Positions 37,948 to 48,355 are shown, counted from the first letter of the stretch. The stretch is 64,000 nt of DNA from Lactiplantibacillus garii (GCF_003885105.1 NZ_QWZQ01000003.1:34638-98637), one strand, 5' to 3'. Numbers and translations: made by a program. Notes: generated by a model not told the origin, from the sequence alone.

Positions 37948-38733
37948 GTGAGCAACGTGGAAACGGCACAACTCGAAAAACTGAATCAAGCCATGCAGGT
38001 AGTGATGCAAACGGCCAGAGCGCAGGTTTTAACTAAAATGGGAACTAAGCTGACGGTGGCCGAAAAAACCAGTCGGCGTGACCTAGTCACTAACGTGGAT
38101 CATAGCAACGAGGATTTCCTCGTTCAGCGGATCCGTCAACTGGACCCACGCGCCCACGTTCTGGCTGAAGAGGGGCGTGGAGACCAGGTGACGTCCATGG
38201 CCGGGCACGTCTGGATCGTTGACCCCATCGACGGCACCATGAACTTTGTGCACCAGCGCAACCACTTTGCTATCATGGTCGGTTACTACGTTGACGGTCA
38301 GCCAACGTTGGGCTACATTTATGACGTGATGGCTAATAAACTGTACGCCGGCGGTCCCGCCGTGGGAGTGACTTTAAATGGCCAACCACTGGCGGCGCCG
38401 GTCGACCTCGACTTGGCAGACGGTTTGTTTGGTGCCAGCGCACCGTTGCTGATTCACGATCGGTTTAACATGCAACGGGTGATTGCGGCGAGTTTAGGGG
38501 CCCGAATTTTAGGGAGTGCTGGGGTCCAAATCAGTCAAGTGCTGGCCGGCGAACTGGTGGGCTACTTGTCTTACCTGCGTCCGTGGGACTTTGCGGCTGG
38601 ACGGGTCCTTGCGGAAACCTTAGGCTTAGTCGTGTCGCAAGTTGACGGCACGCCCGTAAATATGTTATCATCTGGTGCTGTACTAGTAGCGACGAGGCGC
38701 ACGCAACGCGCCGTCTTGGCGATCGTCAAGTAA
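37948..38733 (+). CDS. suhB: Inositol monophosphatase family protein
   Basis: This 261-residue Mg-dependent phosphatase has all family metal motifs: AEEGRGDQ, IVDPIDGTMNFVHQ (about 89-102) and the C-terminal PWDFAAGRVL. Members dephosphorylate inositol-1-phosphate, PAP or related sugar phosphates; the substrate here is not defined. The first GTG (37948) is immediately after the UPF0223 stop; GTG 37957 is better placed relative to TAGGTG (37945-37950), so the start may be three codons later. Confidence 0.9.
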   Translation: MSNVETAQLEKLNQAMQVVMQTARAQVLTKMGTKLTVAEKTSRRDLVTNVDHSNEDFLVQRIRQLDPRAHVLAEEGRGDQVTSMAGHVWIVDPIDGTMNFVHQRNHFAIMVGYYVDGQPTLGYIYDVMANKLYAGGPAVGVTLNGQPLAAPVDLDLADGLFGASAPLLIHDRFNMQRVIAASLGARILGSAGVQISQVLAGELVGYLSYLRPWDFAAGRVLAETLGLVVSQVDGTPVNMLSSGAVLVATRRTQRAVLAIVK

Positions 38734-38741
38734 ATGATGGG

Positions 38742-38769
38742 ACTGTGACCCATACGTCACAGTTTTTTT
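38742..38769 (+). terminator. Terminator after suhB-like gene
   Basis: ACTGTGAC (38742-38749) pairs with GTCACAGT (38756-38763), then seven Ts in total. Confidence 0.92.
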
Positions 38770-38921
38770 ATGCCACCGGGTGAAAACCAGTGAAAACGTC
38801 GTTACGAGCTCATTAAGCCAACCCTTGTAACTTGATAGTAACGACGGATTGTATTAATATATGTAAGATTTCTGCTGTCGGAGGATAGTAAGAATTTTGA
38901 AGGATGAAAGGAAGATCAATT

Positions 38922-40760
38922 TTGAAATTTAGAGATGATATCCGCAACATTGCCATTATTGCCCACGTTGACCACGGTAAAACAACGTTAGTTAACGAAA
39001 TGCTTAAACAATCGGATACCCTTGACGAACACACGACGATTGGTGATCGGGCCATGGACACTAATGCCATTGAAAAGGAACGCGGTATCACGATCCTTTC
39101 AAAGAACACGGCCGTACGCTACGGCGACAAACAAATCAACATTTTGGATACCCCAGGACATGCCGACTTCGGTGGTGAAGTTGAACGAATCATGCGCATG
39201 GTTGACGGTGTTTTGTTAGTTGTTGATGCTTTTGAAGGAACGATGCCCCAAACCCGTTTCGTTTTGAAGAAGGCCTTGGAACAACACTTGACCCCAATCG
39301 TCGTTATCAACAAGATCGACCGTCCGGGTGCCCGTCCTGAAGAAGTTGTGGACGAAGTCTTAGACCTCTTCATCGAATTAGGTGCCGACGAATCACAACT
39401 GGACTTCCCAGTGGTTTACGTTTCAGCGCTGAACGGAACTTCAAGTTACGAATCCGACCCAGCTAAACAAGAACACACGATGAAACCAATTTTTGATACG
39501 ATTATCAAAACGATTCCAGCACCAATTGATAACTCCGACGAACCGTTACAATTCCAAGTTGCCTTATTGGATTACAACGACTACGTTGGTCGTGTTGGGA
39601 TTGGTCGGGTCTTCCGAGGAACCATCAAAGTCGGTGACAGTGTTACCGTTATGAAGCTTGATGGGAGTAAGAAGAACTTCCGGGTCACTAAGTTATTCGG
39701 GTTCTTTGGTTTACAACGTTTGGAAATCAACGAAGCCCACGCTGGTGACTTAGTTGCCGTTTCCGGGATGGAAGACATCAACGTTGGTGAAACGGTTGCG
39801 GATTCCGCAACTCCCGAAGCTTTGCCAATTTTACGGATCGACGAACCAACTTTACAAATGACCTTTGGGACCAACTCATCACCATTTGCTGGTCAAGACG
39901 GGAAGTTCGTGACGGCGCGTCAATTGGAAATGCGGTTAAAGGCTGAACTTGAAACCGACGTTTCACTGCGGGTCGATGACACTGACGAACCCGGTTCATG
40001 GGTCGTTTCTGGTCGTGGGGAATTGCATTTGTCAATTTTAATCGAAACGTTACGGCGTGAAGGTTACGAATTACAAGCATCCCGTCCAGAAGTTATTTAC
40101 CGTGACGTGGATGGTCAACGTTGCGAACCGTTCGAATCTGTTCAAATCGATACACCAGAAGAATACACCGGTGCGATTATTGATACGTTATCGAAGCGTA
40201 AGGCTGAAATGAAGAACATGGAAAGTACTGGGAACAACCAATCACGGTTGACGTTCTTAGCACCTTCCCGTGGGTTGATCGGTTACTCAACCGAATTCTT
40301 ATCATTGACCCGTGGTTACGGGATCATGAACCACACCTTCTCGAAGTACTTGCCAGTTATCAAGAACTGGAACCCTGGCCGTCGTAACGGGGCCTTGGTT
40401 TCAATTAACCAGGGTAAGACGACGACGTACGCTACGATGGGAATTGAAGACCGTGGGACGATCTTCGTTGACCCAGGTACCGACGTTTATGAAGGGATGA
40501 TTGTCGGCCAAAATAGTCGTGAAAACGACATTTCGGTTAACATCACCAAGGGTAAGAACATGACCAACGTCCGTTCTTCAAACAAGGACTTGACCGCTAC
40601 GATCAAGACACCGACCCACTTAACGTTGGAAGAATCATTGGAATTCTTGAACAGTGACGAATACTGTGAAATCACGCCGGATCACGTTCGTTTACGGAAA
40701 CGTATCTTGAACACGAGCGCCCGTGAAAAGGAATCTAAGAAACGTAAAATGAATAAATAA
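38922..40760 (+). CDS. typA: Ribosome-binding GTPase TypA/BipA
   Basis: This 612-residue translational GTPase related to EF-G and LepA binds the ribosome and helps 50S assembly and stress growth. G1 is [10 protein letters not shown] (about 12-21), switch [18 protein letters not shown], and G4 NKIDRPGAR. The C-terminal half has the BipA-specific [13 protein letters not shown] and [11 protein letters not shown]. An ATG at 38904 is in frame, but it sits at the ribosome site AAAGGAAG (38907-38914). TTG 38922 is correctly spaced and gives the conserved MKFRDDIRN start. Confidence 0.95.
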   Translation: MKFRDDIRNIAIIAHVDHGKTTLVNEMLKQSDTLDEHTTIGDRAMDTNAIEKERGITILSKNTAVRYGDKQINILDTPGHADFGGEVERIMRMVDGVLLVVDAFEGTMPQTRFVLKKALEQHLTPIVVINKIDRPGARPEEVVDEVLDLFIELGADESQLDFPVVYVSALNGTSSYESDPAKQEHTMKPIFDTIIKTIPAPIDNSDEPLQFQVALLDYNDYVGRVGIGRVFRGTIKVGDSVTVMKLDGSKKNFRVTKLFGFFGLQRLEINEAHAGDLVAVSGMEDINVGETVADSATPEALPILRIDEPTLQMTFGTNSSPFAGQDGKFVTARQLEMRLKAELETDVSLRVDDTDEPGSWVVSGRGELHLSILIETLRREGYELQASRPEVIYRDVDGQRCEPFESVQIDTPEEYTGAIIDTLSKRKAEMKNMESTGNNQSRLTFLAPSRGLIGYSTEFLSLTRGYGIMNHTFSKYLPVIKNWNPGRRNGALVSINQGKTTTYATMGIEDRGTIFVDPGTDVYEGMIVGQNSRENDISVNITKGKNMTNVRSSNKDLTATIKTPTHLTLEESLEFLNSDEYCEITPDHVRLRKRILNTSAREKESKKRKMNK

Positions 40761-40781
40761 GCTTAATTAGTTGGCTTAACA

Positions 40782-40811
40782 ACGTCCAGTCGGTTGACTG
40801 GGCGTTTTTTT
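40782..40811 (+). terminator. Terminator after typA
   Basis: ACGTCCAGTC (40782-40791) pairs with GACTGGGCGT (40796-40805, one G-U), followed by a T run. Confidence 0.9.
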
Positions 40812-40952
40812 GTGGTCAAAATTGTGCTTAGCGGTCGGTAAATCCCCCGGCACCGTTGAAAATCTGGTGATGAGCGTCGTTGGGAGCGTGTTCAAATAAT
40901 CCCTAAAAAAATGACAAATTACGCGTTGCACATGCTGTGATAAAACGGACTA

Positions 40953-41004
40953 TGCTATAATTACTGCAAGTGAACTGTGGGTGTCGACTTGACGAATCGA
41001 CACC
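40953..41004 (+). promoter_or_regulatory. Extended -10 promoter and leader hairpin of ftsW
   Basis: TGCTATAAT (40953-40961) is an extended -10. About 20 bases on, GGTGTCGA and TCGACACC form an 8-bp hairpin (about 40979-41004) in the leader, before the GTGGGGTGGGA ribosome site. The hairpin lacks a T run. Confidence 0.6.
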
Positions 41005-41039
41005 TAATTTAACAATTTAGTGGGGTGGGATTTTAGCTC

Positions 41040-42206
41040 ATGATGAAGAAGCTACACTATCTGGACTATGGCTTGTTTATCCCGTATCTGATTTTGTGTG
41101 GAATCGGGATCGTCATGGTTTACTCGTCAAGCTCGTTCGTGGCGACTCAAAATGGGAGTACCCCCACGGGTTATTTGATCAAGCAACTCATGTGGGTTGT
41201 GATTGGGCTAGCGGTCACCTTTTTCTGTATGAACTTGAAGATCGAGTACTTTAAGCGAACCAGACTGCTCGGGTGGCTGGGCTTTGCGATGCTCGGGGTT
41301 TTGATCGTTTTGCGGATGGTCGGAAAGTCGATCAACGGGGCGGCCGGCTGGATCACGTTGGGACCCGTCTCAATTCAACCAGCCGAGTTCTGTAAATTTT
41401 ACCTGATCGTCTACTTAGCTGCCATCATTGCTCAGCGGGAAGCCCACTTTGGGGTTGCGCGGATTCGGGAATTGGGTTCTCAGTTTATGATGCTGTTTGC
41501 CATGATCCTGTTGATCTTTATTCAACCCGATCTCGGTGGGGCCACCATTAACCTGGCCATTGCTGCGGTTATTTTATTTGCGAGTGGGATCTCGTTTTAC
41601 GTTGGTGTCGGCATATTTGCCGGGGCCGTCGCGGGTTTTGAGTGGGTGCTGGTACCGCTAGTTAGTAAGTTGCCGCAGAGTGCGTTTGCGAATTCTTACC
41701 AACTACGCCGTTTTCTTGGCTTCTTGAATCCGTTCAAAACCGCTTCCGGGGCCGGGACGCAGTTGGTCAATTCCTATTACGCCATTTCCAACGGCGGGTT
41801 ACTCGGGGTCGGAATCGGTAATAGTATTCAGAAGCGGGGCTATTTACCCGAACCTAACACCGATTTTATTATGTCGATCACGGCGGAAGAACTAGGTTTG
41901 TTAGGGATTCTTTTTATCATGTTGTTGTTGGCCGTGATCGTGGGGCGGACGATCTTTGTTGGGGTTCGTTCCAACAATACGTTTAATTCCTTAGTATGTT
42001 ACGGGGTGGCTGCGTACATGACCATCCAAGCATTTATCAACGTTGGTGGGATCATCGGACTGATTCCGATTACCGGGGTCACGTTCCCGTTCATCAGTTA
42101 CGGTGGTTCCAGTATGGTGGTGCTGACCCTTTCACTTGGCCTGGTGTTGAACATCAGTGCGCTTGAGAAAATGGAACGGGCCAACGCCGTTCGGCAAGCT
42201 GGCTAG
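41040..42206 (+). CDS. ftsW: FtsW/RodA/SpoVE family septal peptidoglycan polymerase
   Basis: This 388-residue membrane protein of the SEDS family has about ten membrane segments and polymerises lipid II with a partner class B PBP. Signatures are GIVMVYSSSS near the N-terminus, QPAEFCKFYLIVYLA (about 113-127), IQPDLGGATI with the conserved catalytic Asp, LPEPNTDFIMSITAEELGLLG, and the C-terminal PITGVTFPFISYGGSSM. The position directly before pyc, as in L. plantarum, supports FtsW over RodA. Confidence 0.92.
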   Translation: MMKKLHYLDYGLFIPYLILCGIGIVMVYSSSSFVATQNGSTPTGYLIKQLMWVVIGLAVTFFCMNLKIEYFKRTRLLGWLGFAMLGVLIVLRMVGKSINGAAGWITLGPVSIQPAEFCKFYLIVYLAAIIAQREAHFGVARIRELGSQFMMLFAMILLIFIQPDLGGATINLAIAAVILFASGISFYVGVGIFAGAVAGFEWVLVPLVSKLPQSAFANSYQLRRFLGFLNPFKTASGAGTQLVNSYYAISNGGLLGVGIGNSIQKRGYLPEPNTDFIMSITAEELGLLGILFIMLLLAVIVGRTIFVGVRSNNTFNSLVCYGVAAYMTIQAFINVGGIIGLIPITGVTFPFISYGGSSMVVLTLSLGLVLNISALEKMERANAVRQAG

Positions 42207-42237
42207 GACGATTTAATTTGGAAATGAGGGGATTTTG

Positions 42238-45200
42238 GTGAAGAAAGTATTAATTGCTAACCGTGGTGAAATTGCGACCCGGGTTATTCGGGCATGCCAT
42301 GAACTTGGCTTGCAGACCGTCGCGATTTACGCCAAAGAAGATGAATTTTCGGTTCACCGTTTTAAAGCTGACGAGGCTTACCTGGTTGGGGAAGGCGACG
42401 CACCAATTGCCGCCTACCTTGACATTGAAGACATTATCCGGATTGCTAAGGAGAATCACGTGGACGCGATCCATCCCGGGTACGGTTTCTTATCCGAAAA
42501 CGCGACCTTTGCACGCCGGGTCGCGGAAGAGGGCATGATCTTCATTGGCCCGACACCCGAACAATTAGAAATGTTTGGCGATAAAATCACCGCAAAGCAG
42601 GTTGCGCAGGACGCCGGGGTCCAAACGATTCCCAGCACGTTACACCCGGTCACCAGCTTAAACGAAGCCCTACAATTTACTCAAAAGTACGGTTTTCCAA
42701 TTATGATCAAAGCCGCTATGGGTGGTGGGGGCCGCGGGATGCGGATCGTTCACGAGGCTTCTGAACTCCAAGAAGCTTTTGACCGTGCCCGCTCCGAAGC
42801 CCAACAATCCTTTGGCGATGACGAAATTTACTTAGAAAAATTCATTGCGCACCCGAAGCACATTGAAGTCCAAATTTTAGGGGACTCCCACGGGAACGTA
42901 ATGCACTTATTTGAACGGGACTGCTCCGTTCAACGGCGGAACCAAAAGGTGATCGAATTTGCCCCGGCGGTTTCGTTGCCAATTGAACTGCGGCAAAAGA
43001 TTTGCGACGCCGCGGTCGATTTAATGAAGAGCGTGCACTACTTAAACGCCGCGACGGTCGAATTCTTAGTAGAGGGTGACCAGTTCTACTTCATGGAAGT
43101 TAACCCGCGGGTCCAAGTTGAGCACACCGTGACCGAAATGATCACTGAAATTGACATCGTACACGCCCAAATCAAAATTGCCCAGGGTGGGGACTTGTTT
43201 GAAGACTTGCACTTACCACACCAAGACGCGTTAACGTACAAGGGTGCGGCCATTCAATGCCGGGTCACGACCGAAGATCCCGCTAACGACTTCATGCCGG
43301 ATACCGGCCGGATCGAAACTTACCGTTCACCGGGTGGTAACGGGGTGCGTTTGGATGCCGGCAATACCTATTCCGGGGCGGTGGTGACGCCGTACTTCGA
43401 TTCGTTGCTGGTCAAGGCCTGCGTCGTTGCCCGCAACTTTAAAGCGGCCGTGCACAAAATGCACCGAGTCCTCGTGGAATTTGATATTCGCGGGGTTAAG
43501 ACCAACATTCCGTTCATGTTAAACGTGATCGATAACCCGACCTTCCAAGCCGGTGAAGCCAATACTCGTTTTATCGACAACACGCCGTCGCTCTTTAAGT
43601 TCCCCGATGATACCCAGCAGGAAGACAAGATGTTGAAGTACATCGGAAACGTGACGGTCAACGGCTTTGCGGACGTGGCGCAACATTCTAAGAAGTATTA
43701 CCCGGACGTGGAGTTTGAAGATAACTTTAAGCCGATGGCCAAGGACATTGTGACCGCTAAGGACGTTCTGGATAGTAAGGGTGTCCGCGGCTTGCAAAGC
43801 TGGTTATTAGCCCAAAAGCAGGTCTTATTGACCGATACGACCATGCGGGATGCGCACCAGAGTTTATTTGCGACCCGGATGCGGACAAAGGACATGTTGG
43901 CCGTGGCCCAGGCATCACAAAAGGCCCTACCACAACTGTTCTCATACGAAATGTGGGGCGGAGCGACCTTTGACGTGGCCTACCGCTTCCTAAACGAAAA
44001 CCCGTGGGACCGGTTGAAAAAGCTGCGGACCGCCATGCCGCGCACGTTGTTCCAGATGTTATTCCGGGGCAGCAACGCGGTCGGTTACCAGAATTATCCC
44101 GATAACGTGATCCGGGAGTTCATTTTAGAAGCTGCGAAGAGTGGGATCGACGTCTTCCGGATCTTTGATAGTTTGAACTGGATTCCGCAAATGGAAAAGA
44201 GTATCCAAGCCGTCAAGGAAACGGGTAAAGTGGCGGAAGCCACGATCTGTTACACCGGCGACATCATGGATCCTAACCGGCAGAAGTACAATTTGGCTTA
44301 CTACCGTCAATTAGCCTTGGACTTACAGTCGACCGGTGCTGACATTATTGCTATCAAGGATATGGCCGGGGTCTTGAAACCGGAAGCGGCGTACGAACTC
44401 GTTTCAACTTTAAAGGACGCCCTTGATATTCCGGTGCACCTTCACACCCACGATACGACTGGCAACGGAATCTTCACGTACGCACGGGCCGTTGAAGCCG
44501 GCGTGGACGTGGTTGACGTTGCGGCCAGTGCTCTGTCCGGGACGACCAGCCAACCGTCAATGAGTTCGCTGTACTACGCGTTAGCGCATAATGATCGCCA
44601 ACCCAACGTGAACATTGATAACGTTGAGGCCATCAATCGTTACTGGCAAGGTATTCGGCCTTACTACCAAGACTTCTCTAACGGGATGACCGGTCCGCAG
44701 ACCGATATTTACCAAACCCAGATGCCGGGTGGTCAGTATTCGAACCTGCAACAACAGGCTAAGGCCATGGGGCTGGGCGACCGTTGGGAAGAAGTTAAGG
44801 ATATGTACGCCACCGTTAACGACATGTTTGGTGACATTATCAAGGTCACGCCAAGTTCAAAGGTCGTTGGTGACATGGCGCTCTTCATGATGGAGAACCA
44901 CTTAACGCCGGACGACGTCTATGACCATGGCGATAAGCTGGATTTCCCAGACTCCGTGATCAACTTCTTTGCGGGTAACATTGGTCAACCCGTTGGCGGG
45001 TTCCCGAAGAAGCTACAAAAGATCATCTTAAAGAAGCGCAAGCCGTTAACGGTTCGGCCGGGGAGTTTGGCTAAACCGGCTGACTTCGAAGCGGTCAAGC
45101 AGGAACTAGCGCCGTTAATTGGCCACGAACCGAACCACCAAGAAGTCCTTAGTTACATTTTGTACCCGAAGGTCTTCCTGGACTATATTAAGCAGCATAA

Positions 45201-45669
45201 ACAGTACGGTCACGTTTCACTCTTAGATACGCCAACCTTCTTCCAGGGGATGCGTTTAGGTGAAACGGTCAACATTGAACTGGCACGTGGTAAGGTGATG
45301 ATCCTAAAGCTTAACCAGATCAGTGATCCCGACGTTGACGGGATTCGGACACTGTACTTTAGCATTAATGGTCAAAATCAAGAAATTACCGTTAAGGATA
45401 ACGCCATCCACCAGACGGCTTCCAGCACCCGTAAAGCTGAACCAACTAACGAAAATGAAGTTGGGGCAACGATGAGCGGTTCCGTTCTGAAACTCTTAGT
45501 TAAGAAGGGCGACACTGTTAAGAAGGGACAACCGTTACTGGTTACTGAGGCGATGAAGATGGAAACGACCATCCAAGCACCGGAAAGTGGGGTTATCGAA
45601 CACACCTACGTCAGTGCCGGGGACGTTATTCAAACTGACGACTTGTTACTGGAAATTACACCAAAATAG
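42238..45669 (+). CDS. pyc: Pyruvate carboxylase
   Basis: This 1143-residue biotin enzyme carboxylates pyruvate to oxaloacetate, supplying aspartate and the DAP/lysine path. The biotin carboxylase domain (1-450) has ANRGEIATRVIRA, the ATP-grasp loop KAAMGGGGRGMRIV and QVEHTVTEMITEID. The carboxyltransferase domain (about 530-830) has TTMRDAHQSLFATRMRT and HTHDTTGNG. The C-terminal carrier domain holds biotinyl Lys in TEAMKMETT. TTG 42235 is also in frame, but GTG 42238 is better spaced from GAGGGG. It starts 31 bases after ftsW. Confidence 0.97.
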   Translation: MKKVLIANRGEIATRVIRACHELGLQTVAIYAKEDEFSVHRFKADEAYLVGEGDAPIAAYLDIEDIIRIAKENHVDAIHPGYGFLSENATFARRVAEEGMIFIGPTPEQLEMFGDKITAKQVAQDAGVQTIPSTLHPVTSLNEALQFTQKYGFPIMIKAAMGGGGRGMRIVHEASELQEAFDRARSEAQQSFGDDEIYLEKFIAHPKHIEVQILGDSHGNVMHLFERDCSVQRRNQKVIEFAPAVSLPIELRQKICDAAVDLMKSVHYLNAATVEFLVEGDQFYFMEVNPRVQVEHTVTEMITEIDIVHAQIKIAQGGDLFEDLHLPHQDALTYKGAAIQCRVTTEDPANDFMPDTGRIETYRSPGGNGVRLDAGNTYSGAVVTPYFDSLLVKACVVARNFKAAVHKMHRVLVEFDIRGVKTNIPFMLNVIDNPTFQAGEANTRFIDNTPSLFKFPDDTQQEDKMLKYIGNVTVNGFADVAQHSKKYYPDVEFEDNFKPMAKDIVTAKDVLDSKGVRGLQSWLLAQKQVLLTDTTMRDAHQSLFATRMRTKDMLAVAQASQKALPQLFSYEMWGGATFDVAYRFLNENPWDRLKKLRTAMPRTLFQMLFRGSNAVGYQNYPDNVIREFILEAAKSGIDVFRIFDSLNWIPQMEKSIQAVKETGKVAEATICYTGDIMDPNRQKYNLAYYRQLALDLQSTGADIIAIKDMAGVLKPEAAYELVSTLKDALDIPVHLHTHDTTGNGIFTYARAVEAGVDVVDVAASALSGTTSQPSMSSLYYALAHNDRQPNVNIDNVEAINRYWQGIRPYYQDFSNGMTGPQTDIYQTQMPGGQYSNLQQQAKAMGLGDRWEEVKDMYATVNDMFGDIIKVTPSSKVVGDMALFMMENHLTPDDVYDHGDKLDFPDSVINFFAGNIGQPVGGFPKKLQKIILKKRKPLTVRPGSLAKPADFEAVKQELAPLIGHEPNHQEVLSYILYPKVFLDYIKQHKQYGHVSLLDTPTFFQGMRLGETVNIELARGKVMILKLNQISDPDVDGIRTLYFSINGQNQEITVKDNAIHQTASSTRKAEPTNENEVGATMSGSVLKLLVKKGDTVKKGQPLLVTEAMKMETTIQAPESGVIEHTYVSAGDVIQTDDLLLEITPK

Positions 45670-45683
45670 GTTGAACTAGGTAA

Positions 45684-45713
45684 GAACCGCCACCTGATCG
45701 TGGCGGTTCTTTT
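45684..45713 (+). terminator. Terminator after pyc
   Basis: GAACCGCCAC (45684-45693) pairs perfectly with GTGGCGGTTC (45700-45709), then TTTT. Confidence 0.92.
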
Positions 45714-45826
45714 AGTGGGCGGTGGTTGCCATTTGATTAAATAAATCACCGGACTCTTAGTTGACGAAAGGGCCAATCTAGCCTAACATTTAAACAGCAA
45801 CTCAAAGTAAAAGGGGTGACCGTTCG

Positions 45827-46126
45827 ATGGAATTTACCATCAATCCGCGCCGCGCGCTGATTATTTATATGCATTCAATGAAGCAGGTGCGGCAATTAAA
45901 ACGCTTTGGTATCATTCAATACCAATCGCGTAAACAACGTTACGTCGTGCTGTACCTTGATGAAAGTCAAGTGTCCGCCGCGACGGCCAAAATTAATAAA
46001 TTAAACTTTGTCCGCAAGGTCGAACCGTCATACCGACCAGACGTGGCAATGAACTTTGGTGAACGGGTCGATAAGGGCTTCTTTAAGCCGGAAAATAACG
46101 CCGTTCCCGCAGATGATGAAGATTAA
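45827..46126 (+). CDS. ylbG: YlbG/DUF2129 family protein
   Basis: This 99-residue cytoplasmic protein of the DUF2129 (UPF0298) family has the patterns RALIIYMHSMKQVRQLKRFG, YQSRKQRYVVLYLD and KLNFVRKVEPSYRP. Function is unknown; it is regularly found before rsmD-coaD in Firmicutes, as here (15 bases upstream). AAAGGGGTGA sets the ATG. Confidence 0.92.
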   Translation: MEFTINPRRALIIYMHSMKQVRQLKRFGIIQYQSRKQRYVVLYLDESQVSAATAKINKLNFVRKVEPSYRPDVAMNFGERVDKGFFKPENNAVPADDED

Positions 46127-46141
46127 GTTGGTGAAGAAAAC

Positions 46142-46711
46142 ATGCGAATTGTAGCAGGAGATTTTGGTGGTCGGCGACTGAAGGCGGTGCCGGGAATGCA
46201 AACCCGACCAACCACCGATAAAGTCAAAGAAGCCGTTTTTAACATTATTGGGCCGTACTTTGACGGTGGCCGGTCGCTCGATATGTTTGCCGGTAGCGGC
46301 GGCCTAAGCATTGAGGCCGTTTCCCGGGGCATTGACCACGCGGTCCTGATTGATCGGCAGTACCAGGCAATCAAAACGATCAAGGACAACGTGACCGTTA
46401 CGAAGGCGGTGGACCGCTTTGAAATTATAAAGGGGGACGCCCCCCGGGTCTTAGAACGTTTGGCGGCACAAAAGGAACGCTTTGATCTCGTCTTTTTAGA
46501 CCCGCCGTACGCCAAACAGCAAATTGTTAAGGACGTTTTACGGTGTGACGAACTCGGCCTCCTAAATCCAGCGTGCCGAATCGTCTGTGAGACCGACACC
46601 AACGCCATGCTACCCGCCGAGTTACCGGGGTTCAAATTACTCCGGCGTCAGGACTACGGGATTACGGTTATTACGATTTATCAAAAAGAAGAAACGGGGG
46701 CACGAGCATGA
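46142..46711 (+). CDS. rsmD: 16S rRNA (guanine966-N2)-methyltransferase RsmD
   Basis: This 189-residue SAM methyltransferase modifies G966 of 16S rRNA. It shows the SAM motif SLDMFAGSGGLSIEAVSRG (about 44-62) and the catalytic DPPYAK (about 121-126). RPTTDKVKEAVFNI at the N-terminus is family-specific. It overlaps coaD by four bases (ATGA), a conserved coupling. Confidence 0.95.
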   Translation: MRIVAGDFGGRRLKAVPGMQTRPTTDKVKEAVFNIIGPYFDGGRSLDMFAGSGGLSIEAVSRGIDHAVLIDRQYQAIKTIKDNVTVTKAVDRFEIIKGDAPRVLERLAAQKERFDLVFLDPPYAKQQIVKDVLRCDELGLLNPACRIVCETDTNAMLPAELPGFKLLRRQDYGITVITIYQKEETGARA

Positions 46712-47199
46712 TTACGGCAGTTTTTCCGGGAAGCTTTGATCCGGTAACGCGTGGACACTTGGACCTCATTCAGCGGGCCAGTCGGTTAGTTGACCACCTG
46801 ATTGTGGCGGTCATGGTCAACACGAGTAAACAACCGTTATTTACCATGGACGAAAAGGTTGCCATGATCCAACAAGAAGTCCAAGACTTACCGAACGTGA
46901 CGGTGCAGGCTGCCACCGGGCTGACGGTTGATTTCATGACGACGGTCAACGCGACCGTTTTAATTCGGGGCCTGCGTAACGAGCAGGACTTTGGTTACGA
47001 GCGGGATATTGCGTGGATGAACAAGTCGTTAAACGACCGGATCGAAACGGTCTGTTTGATTGCCCGGCCGCCGTACGCCTACTTCTCGTCGAGCTTGATC
47101 AAAGAAGTGGCGAAGATGGGGGCGGATATTTCCGAGTACGTCCCAACGGCGGTGGCTCAAAAGTTACACCAACGTTTCCAGGAACGGCGTCATGGTTAA
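46708..47199 (+). CDS. coaD: Phosphopantetheine adenylyltransferase
   Basis: This 163-residue enzyme of CoA synthesis joins ATP and 4'-phosphopantetheine. The nucleotidyltransferase motif is PGSFDPVTRGHLDLI (about 7-21, with the T/HxGH-type RGH). IRGLRNEQDFGYE and PYAYFSSSLIKEVA are typical. It overlaps rsmD by four bases and the next gene by eight. Confidence 0.97.
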   Translation: MITAVFPGSFDPVTRGHLDLIQRASRLVDHLIVAVMVNTSKQPLFTMDEKVAMIQQEVQDLPNVTVQAATGLTVDFMTTVNATVLIRGLRNEQDFGYERDIAWMNKSLNDRIETVCLIARPPYAYFSSSLIKEVAKMGADISEYVPTAVAQKLHQRFQERRHG

Positions 47200-48226
47200 G
47201 TGGTTAAAGCGGTACCGGGTCTTAATTATTGCGGTCGCGTTGGTTCTGGCCCTGTGCTTGATTCCTCTGCCGTACTACGTTGAGGGCCCCGGAAGTGCTG
47301 ATAATTTAAGGGCGTTTGTCACCGTGAAAAAACATCCGGATAAGCGTGCGGGAAAGTTTATGCTGACGTCAGTCGCCCTAGCACCGGCTCGGCCGGTGAC
47401 CTGGCTGTACGCGCAACTTAACCCGCACTACGACGTTGTGAGTGAATCGGAAGTTAACGACGGTCAGGATGATCAAACTTATAATAAGGTCCAGACGTTT
47501 TATATGCGGAGCGCCATTAACGAAGCCATTGCGACCGCGTACGCCGCGGCCCACCAGACCTATCAAAAAACTTACCAGGGAATTTACGTTTTAGCCGTTC
47601 AGTCTAATTCGAAATTCAAAGGACGAGTTAAGGTGGGCGATACTATCACCAAGGTTGACGGACACCATTTCAGTAACGCCCAGGGTTATCAAAAATACAT
47701 TGCGAGTCGCGGGACCGGAAAAACGGTTCAAATTACTTACCGTCATAACGGGCGTATTAAGCACGCCACGGCGCCACTTATTAAACTCAGCACGCACCGG
47801 GCGGGAATCGGGATTCAGTTGACCGATAACGTGAAAGTGACGACTAAGATTCCGGTCAAAGTTGACCCGGGTGAAATCGGCGGGCCGTCCGCGGGATTGA
47901 TGTTTAGTCTGCAAATTTACCAGCAATTAACGAACCGGGATTTACGCCATGGTCAGAAAATTGCGGGGACCGGAACAATTAATCCCGACGGCTCGGTTGG
48001 CGAAATCGGTGGAATTGATAAAAAGATTATTGCCGCTAAAAACGCCGGCGCAACGGTTTTTTTCGCACCGTACGTCAAACCGACCAAGGCCGTGTTAGCG
48101 CTAGAGGAAAATCATCAGACCAACTATCAAACGGCTAAGGCGACGGCTAAGAAGTACGCCCCCAACATGCGGGTCGTACCGGTCACGTCGTTTAAGCAAG
48201 CCGTGCACTACTTAAAAACCCATTAA
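47192..48226 (+). CDS. ylbL: PDZ-Lon membrane-anchored serine protease (YlbL/SepM-like)
   Basis: This 344-residue protein has an N-terminal membrane helix (about 8-26), a PDZ domain (about 130-195, with VGDTITKVDGHHFSNAQGYQ) and a C-terminal Lon-type protease domain. Catalytic Ser lies in GGPSAGLMFSL and Lys in IDKKIIAAKNAGA. Homologues process a competence peptide in streptococci (SepM) or act as YlbL in Bacillus; the substrate here is unknown. The start overlaps coaD by eight bases. A late-competence cluster follows after its terminator. Confidence 0.93.
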   Translation: MVKWLKRYRVLIIAVALVLALCLIPLPYYVEGPGSADNLRAFVTVKKHPDKRAGKFMLTSVALAPARPVTWLYAQLNPHYDVVSESEVNDGQDDQTYNKVQTFYMRSAINEAIATAYAAAHQTYQKTYQGIYVLAVQSNSKFKGRVKVGDTITKVDGHHFSNAQGYQKYIASRGTGKTVQITYRHNGRIKHATAPLIKLSTHRAGIGIQLTDNVKVTTKIPVKVDPGEIGGPSAGLMFSLQIYQQLTNRDLRHGQKIAGTGTINPDGSVGEIGGIDKKIIAAKNAGATVFFAPYVKPTKAVLALEENHQTNYQTAKATAKKYAPNMRVVPVTSFKQAVHYLKTH

Positions 48227-48244
48227 TTACTTAATGATTGGATA

Positions 48245-48285
48245 ACGTTCAAGTTCCCACTTCACGGGCAGCTTGAGCGTTTTTT
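48245..48285 (+). terminator. Terminator after ylbL
   Basis: ACGTTCAAG (48245-48253) pairs with CTTGAGCGT (48272-48280, one G-U or mismatch), with an inner CCC/GGG, then Ts. Confidence 0.75.
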
Positions 48286-48355
48286 AGTGATTAGAAAAAA
48301 TTTTTGACGGAATCTTGGCCCGCTTACCGTAACTGGTTAGTAACGGGAGGTGACG

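Noticed and set aside
46123..46635. 170-codon minus-strand open frame opposite rsmD
   Set aside because: Fully covered by rsmD, which has intact motifs and coupling on the plus strand; no ribosome site or family resemblance.
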